Below are positions 1 through 9,400 of a DNA stretch of 64,000 bases, piece after piece. The notes beneath the pieces are model-generated. The model did no database searches and was not told the DNA's origin. It was given only the letters and a program-made list of their open reading frames with translations. The translations under genes and the position numbers were made by a program. The stretch spans positions 5,662,912 through 5,726,911 of the forward strand of contig JASFXZ010000014.1 in NCBI GenBank assembly GCA_032209605.1, in the 5' to 3' direction. Every line of letters begins with the position of its first letter. Position 1 is the stretch's first letter. This DNA is from Mactromeris polynyma. Its lineage: Eukaryota > Mollusca > Bivalvia > Venerida > Mactridae.

Positions 1-45
1 GACCAGGAGTCGGACTCTCGACCACTGCGCCCAAGCACAATATGG
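1..45 (-). mobile_element. tRNA-derived SINE fragment (family A), cut by window edge
   Basis: Read on the - strand, this stretch gives GGGCGCAGTGGTCGAGAG followed by a 'gactcctggtc' segment. That matches the head of the complete family A SINE at 62303-62515, which has 'ggcgcagtggtcgagg' and then 'gactcctggtcc'. Only the A-box side is present because the window begins inside the element. The identification rests on similarity to the other copy in this window. Confidence 0.6.
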
Positions 46-450
46 TAGACAAACGTTTGTAACTTATTCTCTATTAAAATGTTCTTTTATGTAGTATTTT
101 GTAAGTGTTATAATGGTATAATTAAGCAATTAAAACTGTTCAATTACTAGAAAACACAAATATAATATTTCATTTTGTGGCTTGCACTAGGTCGTAAGTG
201 CTCAAATTGTCCAGATATTTAGAAAGAATCGGTGAATTTGGTAATTTTTCGCGTAATGCGAAACAAATGGCTTCCCATTTGAAAATTACGTCCATGATTA
301 TGTGAAGAATAGCAGTCTAATACGCCTTGTATCACATAAGATTTTAGTGTTTTTATGCAAAATAAAGACAGTTTGGTGGCCTGCAGGTAACAGAAATCGT
401 GTAATAGTACTTTTAAGTGCGTTTTTCTTTTGAAAGTTCACTGAATTTGC
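46..450. other. AT-rich sequence, no gene seen
   Basis: There is no open frame of note, no splice-flanked exon and no recognisable repeat. The 8 bp at 443-450 (gaatttgc) recurs at 2160-2167 and may be the target-site duplication of the next element. Confidence 0.5.
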
Positions 451-2159
451 GGTAGACGGACATTAGCCCCTAGGACATTAGCCCCTAAGCTCAAATTTGC
501 ATGTTTAATGTCCGCATGTGCAATATCATAAAGGGACAAATGGCCGCATGTGCAATATCATAAAGGGACAAATGGCCGCATGTGCAATATCATAAAGGGA
601 CAAATGGCCGCATGTGCAATATCATAAAGGGGCAAATGTCCGCATGTGCAATATCATAAAGGGACAAATGGCCGCATGTGCAATATCATAAAGGGGCAAA
701 TGTCCGCATGTGCAATATCATAAAGGGGCAAATGTCCGCATGTGCAATATCATAAAGGGGGGCAAATGTCCGCATGTGCAATATCATAAAGGGGCAAATG
801 TCCGCATGTGCAATATCATAAAGGTGCTAATGTCCGCATGTGCAATATCATGAAGGGGCAAATGTCCGCATGTGCAATATCATAAAGGGGGGCAAATGTC
901 CGCATGTGCAATATCATAAAGGTGGGCAAATGTCTGCATGTGCAATATCATAAAGGGGCAAATGTCCGCATGTGCAATATCATAAAGGGGCAAATGTCCG
1001 CATGTGCAATATCATAAAGGGACAAATGGCCGCATGTGCAATATCATAAAGGGACAAATGTCCGCATGTGCAATATCATAAAGGGGCAAATGTCCGCATG
1101 TGCAATATCATGAAGGGGCAAATGTCCGCATGTGCAATATCATAAAGGGACAAATGTCCGCATGTGCAATATCATAAAGGGGCAAATGTCCGCATGTGCA
1201 ATATCATAAAGGGACAAATGTCCGCATGTGCAATATCATAAAGGGACAAATGTCCGCATGTGCAATATCATAAAGGGGCAAATGTCCGCATGTGCAATAT
1301 CAGAAAGGGACAAATGTCCGCATGTGCAATATCATAAAGGGGGGCAAATGTCCGCATGTGCAATATCATAAAGGGGCAAATGTCCGCATGTGCAATATCA
1401 TAAAGGGGCAAATGTCCGCATGTGCAATATCATGAAGGGGCAAATGTCCGCATGTGCAATATCATGAAGGGGCAAATGTCTGCATGTGCAATATCATAAA
1501 GGGACAAATGTCCGCATGTGCAATATCAGATTGGGGCAAATGTCCGCATGTGCAATATCAGATTGGGGCAAATGTCCGCATGTGCAATATCATCAGGTGC
1601 TAATGTCCGCATGTGCAATATCATGAAGGGGGGCAAATGTCCGCATGTGCAATATCATAAAGGGGGGCAAATGTCCGCATGTGCAATATCATAAAGGGGG
1701 ACAAATGTCCGCATGTGCAATATCATAAAGAGGGGCAAATGTCCGCATGTGCAATATCATAAAGGGACAAATGTCCGCATGTGCAATATCATAAAGGGAC
1801 AAATGGCCGCATGTGCAATATCATAAAGGGGGACAAATGTCCGCATGTGCAATATCATAAAGAGGGGCAAATGGCCGCATGTGCAATATCATAAAGGGAC
1901 AAATGTACGCACGTGCAATATCATAAAGGTGCTAATGTCCGCATGTGCAATATCATAAAGGTGCTAATGTCCGCATGTGCAATATCATAAAGGGGGGCAA
2001 ATGTCCGCATGTGCAATATCATAAAGGGACAAATGTCCGCATGTGCAATATCATAAAGGGACAAATGTCCGCATGTGCAATATCATAAAGGGGCAAATGG
2101 CCGCCTATGCAAATTTAGAGCTTAGGGGCTGATGTCCTAGGGGCTAATGTCCTACATTC
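451..2159. mobile_element. Terminal-inverted-repeat element carrying an internal minisatellite
   Basis: The left end (about 458-503) holds 'ggacattagcccct' twice and then a 'aagctcaaatttgcatg' segment. The right end (about 2104-2152) is its near-perfect reverse complement, including both copies of the motif. Directly outside are gaatttgc (443-450) and gaatttgc (2160-2167), which could be an 8 bp target-site duplication of the length typical of hAT transposons. There is no transposase; the interior is entirely tandem repeat. I infer a non-autonomous DNA element; the superfamily is uncertain. Confidence 0.65.
511..2103 (+). repeat. Tandem array, 32 bp unit, about 49 copies
   Basis: The unit reads cgcatgtgcaatatcataaa followed by gggacaaatggc, or a variant with ggggcaaatgtc. 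Unit length varies from 31 to 34 bp through the G-run (gggac, ggggc, ggggggc). Variants such as gggac and ggggc are interspersed, so there is no clear higher-order period. The array fills the interior of the inverted-repeat element at 451-2159. Confidence 0.95.
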
Positions 2160-2167
2160 GAATTTGC

Positions 2168-4110
2168 AATTGCTCTTTTTAAAATAAAATTACGAACCTT
2201 TATGATGTGCGAACGGCCATTTAGTTATTGACGAGCTGATGCGGTGCTTGATTTTAATTGTTAAAGACATTACATGCTATTTAAAGACTGACACGAGTCT
2301 AGTAATGCACCATATGCCTTAATATTATGATAATAGACGTTACCCGTGAATGCCATTAACATGTGAGAATTTAAATAACATTATACTGTCTTACTTAAGA
2401 TGATATTTTAATATACATGTACTGAAGTTAATGTATTTTTATAATATACGAGCGTACTAGATACTAATGATACAAAATTAGTGAGAGAGTTATGATAAAA
2501 CACCCGTTTTAACCATATAAGTACGGTTAGCTTTAGTATTGCATATTATGAAAACGATTAAAAAGTGATATTTAACGCTATTATGATAACGGTCGGTTAC
2601 CAAGGAAACACATTGAGGTGCGATAGAACCACAGTACTAGCTTTCTTCTAACTCTCGATCTACACAATTGATTCATCACGTGGTATAGGAGTGTAAGTTT
2701 AACTCAATGAATCATACCGGCTTGGCTTATCAGTTAGCCTGGTTCCTATCTAACACTACACCAAGTCTCTTTCGTAGCAGAACGCTGGTAACCAGGAACC
2801 GCTATTTTCTCAAGCAACCATCTTGGGTTCAATTTTTTTTTTTTTTCTTTGTGAGTTTTGACTTATTCAAAGGTAAGATTATTTGTTTAAATAGCTTTAT
2901 AAGACTGCTTCACTTTTGTATGAAGGAATTTATATAATGACGATTCAAAAAATGGGTTCTTTGTTTCGTCAGAGACATAATGTATGGTTTCATAAAGTCT
3001 CTGGTTACATTGCACATTAAGTTATACTTTTATCATAATATGGCAATTTCTTGGTCGTCTGAGGATTGGTACCAGTATGTTGTCATCAATGTAATACTCT
3101 CAGACTCTTTTCATCGACAGATTTTCGCCGAAGTCGATTATGCTGTTTTCAAAACTAATATTAAAGATTATCAAATCTGAACAATGTGGCCCTAGAAATC
3201 AGGGGCGTCGCTAGACTGAAAGTGTGTCGCAGGAGTGCGAGAATCATGTCTGGTACAACAACGTTCATTTGATTATACGGTTTCTGTCCGTACCATGGAT
3301 GATAAACTCATGTACTGACCGGTCGAAAATTGATGAAAGATCATTAATATTAAAGAGAAAATCCAAGCTATTATAGACAAATCTACGAATTAATATCAAC
3401 ATAAAGGACGCGTAATTGTTGAGGGTAAGGGCGTCTGGCTGCTTGTCGGATGGTCTTGAGTTCAACCCTGAGCTAAGCGACGTTTGGTCACGAAGTTCAC
3501 AATACCTGACAGGGCATCAGATTTTTTCCAAATACACTTGTACCGGACTAGTATAAATTTGACTTGTCCAACACGGGAGGCTAGTTGTCCGAGAATAGAA
3601 TACGGTATGGATAAACAGTTAGCTTTAAAGGTCAGCGGCCAAATATTACACATTTTTTCTAATTCGATGTATATTTTTGCCTCAAAAATCTGATTTTGTG
3701 AACCAAAAAATAAAAATTCTCTATATTGCAAAAAATCGTGAATTTGTTACTTAATGTCAGAGCTAGTAGATACTTGCCCTGTTAATGTGCACAGGTAGTT
3801 AGTTAGTGAATAAGAGTGATACATGATTAATATATATACGTTAAAGTGTTTCACAATCGATGTAAGATAAATAAGTGAAAACTAAACTAAATAGCACGAT
3901 TTCATTGACTGCTTTACATACAATTCATGATTAATGTAATTAATGAAGATCTTTTAAATCAATAATTCTTGTGTTAGTTATATGTCTCAGAATTACGATG
4001 TCCCTAGCAACAGTGTTTATCCACGAACATATGATGATTAAACTTACTTAATATTATATCTCGTATATCACTTGTGTAGAAAGTTCAATGCTTCATTTCC
4101 ATTGAAACCC
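2168..4110. other. AT-rich intergenic sequence with a probable decayed SINE
   Basis: No exon is supported. About 3420-3545 contains a tRNA B-box-like stretch (gagttcaaccctgagc). About 3800-3885 contains 'gtttcacaatcgatgtaaga' followed by taaataagt, which matches the 3' tail of SINE family A (compare 62490-62515). This suggests a diverged or interrupted SINE. A run of T lies at about 2830-2846. The short open frames here look random. Confidence 0.4.
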
Positions 4111-4115
4111 TAGGT

Positions 4116-4247
4116 AACTGTCACGAGTTCTCCCTTTTTCTTTCTTTGAGTTATCTCTTTTTATCCCTTCTGTAGTATATGTATATATATCTATATAGTA
4201 CTTTATACACATAAACTCTAGAAGGGAAAAGGGAGAGAACTTGTGAC
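4116..4247. mobile_element. Small foldback element (MITE-like)
   Basis: The left arm 'tgtcacgagttctccctttt' is mirrored by the right arm 'gaaaagggagagaacttgtg' plus aca. An inner pair (atcccttctgtag and ctctagaagggaa) extends the stem. The whole is about 130 bp and AT-rich in the middle. No clear target-site duplication is visible, so the class is open. Confidence 0.5.
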
Positions 4248-4541
4248 AATCTCCATTTGAAATAATTAACAACTGATTTGAACAAGTAATTAATTAATTA
4301 ATTACGCATGATTCCATCTCTTGGGTAACAAAATCCAGACGTTTGGTGCACGCCCAGTTTTTATAACACGATGCTTGTACATGTGTATTTGTGCTGTGAT
4401 TAGATGTATGTTTAGATTTCTGATGTAACTCAATTACAGACGTGAAAAGTTGCAATGATTCTGTTTCAATCAGTTCTGCACTTTTTGTAAGGTTCCTTGA
4501 GGTTCTGGTGAAACTTTAAGCCGTTTTTTCAACGTTTTATT

Positions 4542-4737
4542 GAGTGAAACCTCAATAATAAGACCACCTTTGGGACCCTTGAAAACTGGTCTTTTTATTG
4601 AGGTGATCTTAATATTGAGGTGGTCTTAATATTGAGGTTGAACAAAGAGCAGAACAGTGAAAATTGACATGAAAGTTGTGCTCTTAATTTCGAGGAGGTC
4701 TTCTGATTGAGTTGGTATTTATGTGAGGTTTACTGTA
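4542..4737 (+). mobile_element. pogo/Tigger-like MITE, family P, copy 1
   Basis: It begins near agtgaaacctcaataataag and ends gaggtttactg followed by TA, so the ends are imperfect inverted copies of an AGTnAAACCTC motif. The internal 'tttgggacccttgaaaact' is shared with the opposite-strand copy at 8553-8750. The CAGT-type end and TA flank suggest the Tc1/mariner-pogo group; this is inferred from the ends only. Confidence 0.55.
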
Positions 4738-4749
4738 GTTATGTACGGT

Positions 4750-6058
4750 GATCAGTTGACCTAACTAGTACTCGGGTGTTACCTACAGTACTGACGTAGC
4801 TGACAGTTGACCTAACTAGTACTCGGGGGTTACCTACAGTACTGACGTAGCTGACAGTTGACCTAACTAGTACTCGGGTGTTACCGACAAGTACTGACGT
4901 AGCTGACAGTTGACCTAACTAGTACTCGGGGGTTACCTACAGTACTGACGTAGCTGACAGTTGACCTAACTAGTACTCGGGTGTTACCGACAAGTACTGA
5001 CGTAGCTGACAGTTGACCTAACTAGTACTCGGGTGTTACCGACAAGTACTGACGTAGCTGACAGTTGACCTAACTAGTACTCGGGGGTTACCTACAGTAC
5101 TGACGTAGCTGACAGTTGACCTAACTAGTACTCGGGTGTTACCGACAAGTACTGACGTAGCTGGCAGTTGACCTAACTAGTACTCGGGTGTTACCTACAA
5201 GTACTGACGTAGCTGACAGTTGACCTAACTAGTACTCGGGTGTTACCTACAAGTACTGACGTAGCTGACAGTTGACCTAACCAGTACTCGGGTGTTACCT
5301 ACAAGTACTGACGGAGCTGACAGTTGACCTAACTAGTACTCGGGGGTTACCTACAAGTACTGACGTAGCTGACAGTTGACCTAACTAGTACTCGGGGGTT
5401 ACCTACAAGTACTGACGTAGCTGACAGTTGACATAACCAGTACTCGGGGGTTACCTACAAGTACTGACGTAGCTGACAGTTGACCTAACCAGTACTCGGG
5501 GGTTACCTACAAGTACTGACGTAGCTGACAGTTGACCTAACCAGTACTCGGGTGTTACCTACAAGTACTGACGTAACTGACAGTTGACCTAACTAGTACT
5601 CGGGTGTTACCTACAAGTACTGACATAGCTGACAGTTGACCTAACTAGTACTCGGGTGTTACCTACAAGTACTGACGTAGCTGACAGTTGACCTAACCAG
5701 TACTCAGGGGTTACCTACAAGTATTGACGTAGCTGACAGTTGACCTAACTAGTACTCGGGTGTTACCTACAAGTACTGACATAGCTGACAGTTGACCTAA
5801 CTAGTACTCGGGTGTTACCTACAAGTACTGACGTAGCTGACAGTTGACATAACCAGTACTCGGGGGTTACCTACAAGTACTGACGTAGCTGACAGTTGAC
5901 CTAACCAGTACTCAGGGGTTACCTACAAGTACTGACATAGCTGACAGTTGACCTAACTAGTACTCGGGTGTTACCTACAAGTACTGACGTAGCTGACAGT
6001 TGACCTAACCAGTACTCAGGGGTTACCTACAAGTACTGACGTAGCTGACAGTTGACCT
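4750..6058 (+). repeat. Tandem array, 52 bp unit, about 25 copies
   Basis: The unit begins gacagttgacctaactagta, followed by ctcgggtgttacctacaagt and actgacgtagct. A 51 bp variant (acctacagtact) occurs in the first third, and later units carry 'ccagtactcagggg'. Sub-variants are therefore regionally clustered. The array begins about 12 bp after the MITE at 4542-4737. Confidence 0.95.
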
Positions 6059-6369
6059 TGTTAAATATTTGTTGTGTTTTTCTCAAACCTTTTACTATTG
6101 CATATATTTAATTTTCATTTGAACAACTGCATTTCACAGATACGGGTTTGAACGAAATGCAACAAAGTTGGTTGGCGTTTAATCACTCAGTGTAGAAAAT
6201 GATGACGCCATAGCAGTGACCAATTAATTTAGATGGATTATATAAAGTATTAGTAAAAGTGAAAATCGACTTGAACAAAATTCTGATATCACATCAAGCT
6301 ATCTATCATTCCAATCATGATAACACCTTTTTTCATTTAGTCACATGGAGCTAAATATTTGTGTTTCAG
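6059..6369 (+). other. Sequence upstream of light chain coding exon 1, probably intron
   Basis: The stretch ends in a good splice acceptor (ttgtgtttcag) at 6369, just before the exon that contains the ATG. The 5' untranslated exon and promoter must therefore lie further upstream, and I could not recognise them. Confidence 0.5.
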
Positions 6370-6377
6370 ATTTCAAA

Positions 6378-6479
6378 ATGTCCAGCATGAAATCTCGCAG
6401 GAAGAAGGGTGGGCGTGTCCAAAGATTGACCTCCAATGTGTTTGCGATGTTTGATCAAGCTCAGATTCAAGAATTTAAG
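6378..6479 (+). CDS. MRLC: Light chain coding exon 1 (residues 1-34)
   Basis: The exon begins at 6370 after the acceptor gtttcag, and the ATG is 8 nt in. It encodes the basic N-terminus and the Thr18-Ser19 phosphorylation site and ends with codon AAG (K34). The next bases are GCAAGT, so the donor is GC. The only nearby GT (6484) would shift the frame against the next exon. Confidence 0.95.
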
Positions 6480-9400
6480 GCAAGTTTATTAAGTATTACC
6501 TGATATGATCCCAGTGAAGTAATGGCTGCTTATTCGGACAATAAGTCTACTGGTGTTGTTTATACCAACATAACCTTTGCTTGTTTTGTTATTTACCTAC
6601 ATCAAGTTCAGCTTGTTTACAGAAACTTGTTTGTAATTGCAACTAGTACCAAAATGAGGCTTTGATTTTTTTGGAAATTAAATATTCATCGTTTATGATA
6701 CGATACACCTATACATCGCCAGAATAAGTTTTAATGATATAAGTATCAGTGAGGATATGATACACCGATACATTTGTGAGGATACGATACCCCGATACAT
6801 TTGTGAGGATATGATACACCGATACATTTGTGAGGATACGATACCCCGATACATTTGTGAGGATACGATACCCCGATACATTTGTGAGGATATGATACAC
6901 CGATACATTTGTGAGGATATGATACACCGATACATTTGTGAGGATATGATACACCGATACATTTGTGAGGATATGATACACCGATACATTTGTGAGGATA
7001 TGATACACCGATACATTTGTGAGGATATGATACATCGATACGTTTGTGAGGATATGATACACCGATACATTTGTGAGGATATGATACACCGATACATTTG
7101 TGAGGATATGATACACCGATACATTTGTGAGGATATGATACACCGATACATTTGTGAGGATATGATACACCGATACATTTGTGAGGATATGATACACCGA
7201 TACATTTGTGAGGATATGATACATCGATACATTTGTGAGGATATGATACACCGATACATTTGTGAGGATATGATACATCGATACATTTGTGAGGATATGA
7301 TACACCGATACATTTGTGAGGATATGATACACCGATACATTTGTGAGGATATGATACATCGATACATTTGTGAGGATATGATACACCGATACATTTGTGA
7401 GGATATGATACACCGATATATTTGTGAGGATATGATACACCGATACATTTGTGAGGATATGATACACCGATACATTTGTGAGGATATGATACACCGATGC
7501 ATTGGTAAAAAAAGTTACAACGAAACATCGATATGGAATGAATTTAAGTTATTCATCCATATTGAACGATAAAGTGATACATCGGTACGGTTATGATACA
7601 CTGATAAATCGGTAAGAGAACGATACATCGGTATAGATATGTTTCACCGATATTTCGGTAAGAATATAGTAACTGGTATTGTACTTCTTTGCAGGAAGCT
7701 TTCAACATGATTGACCAAAACAGAGACGGTTACGTGGATAGAGACGACTTACAAGATATCATGGTATCATTAGGTGAGATCAAACTCTTATTCTTTAGAA
7801 AATACTGACAAAGTGAAATTAATAATTATTTAACTATTACGTTTTCCCCGGATCATACATTAACATCTGTACGGGTCATAAATGTGCATGCGTGACGGTA
7901 TACGTAAAGGTTGTTTGGGGGGAATCTTAGATTCAGTAACTGCAAGGCATTGTATTTAAGCCGTTTGGACTCATTATTTGGCGCAGCTGTTTTAACATGG
8001 TTTTGCTATTTGAATATCAGTGTTGTGTAAACCAATCAAATCTAACGTTAACCACCAAGACAATTTCTCTTCAACCAATCAACGTTTGTAACCTCGACGC
8101 GGATTGGTTAACATTTCGATTAGGGGTACGTTACCTTACCGAAATCCACTGAATTCCGGTAATTTACCGAAATCCATTTTGGATCTGGAGTGATCATCAA
8201 TCGTTACATCTCAGCATTTTTTCTTTCTTAACCTTCAAATTGCGCCGACGATCTTTTTTTTCAAGACAGTTCTTGTTTATTTGTACCCTAGGTAAAGATC
8301 CATCGGATGATTATCTAGAGAAGATGATTGCTGAGGCACCGGGACCAATCAACTTCACCATGTTCCTTACCTTATTTGGTGATAAATTGAATGGTACAGA
8401 TCCGGAAGACGTGATTCGGAATGCTTTTGCTTGTTTCGATGACAAACAACAGGGTTAGTGTGTATATTGCTTTTATCGTCTGCTCGCATTTCTAGAAACG
8501 TGACTAGAGCAGGAATCATAATTTTTAGGCATGATTTGCGCTTCCAAAGTTAATACAGTTATTACTCACTCAAAGACCACTTCAGCAATAAGACCACTTC
8601 AGCAATAAGACCACTTCAGCAATAAGAACACCTCAATATTAAGAACATAATTTTCAAATCCATTTATATTTGATATTTATTCAACCTCAATATTAAGACT
8701 AGTTTTCAAGGGTCCCAAGGATGATCTTATACTTGAGGTTTGACTGCATCTGTTTAGAACGGATACTATCTTAGCACTTATGCTTCATTGTTCCCTCCTT
8801 TTGGCCTGTTCAAATCATTTATCCTTCCTCATCCAGTATTCTTTCTATCATGCCTAACCCCATTCTATATCATTCCTAACACCTCTCTATCATTCCTAAC
8901 CCCTTTCTACAATTCCTAACCCCTCTATCATTCCTAACACCTCACTATCATTCCTAACCCCTTTCTACAATTCCTAACCCCTCTATCATTCCTAACCCCT
9001 CTCTATCATTCCTTACCCCTTTCTATATCATTCCTAACACCTCTCTATCATTTCTAACCCCTTTCTATCATTCCTTACCCCTTTCTATATCATTCCTAAC
9101 ACCTCTCTATCATTCCTTACCCCTTTCTATATCATTCCTAACACCTCTCTATCATTCCTTACCCCTTTCTATATCATTCCTAACACCTCTCTATCATTCC
9201 TAACCCCTTTCTATCATTCATAACCCCTTTCTATCATTCCTAACCCCTTTCTATAATTCCTAACCCCTCTCTTTCATTCCTAACCACTGTCTATCATTCC
9301 TTACCCCTTTCTATAATTCCTAACCCCTCTCTTTCATTTCTAACCCCTCTCTATCATTCCTATTCCCTCTCTATCATTCCTAACCCCTATCTATCACTCC

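Noticed and set aside
511..2103. CRISPR array
   Set aside because: The units are contiguous tandem repeats with no unique spacers, and the genome is eukaryotic. The same applies to all the other arrays.
6693..7572. Four overlapping frames of about 260-270 residues on both strands
   Set aside because: They are translations of the 27 bp intronic array; open length follows from the period being a multiple of three.
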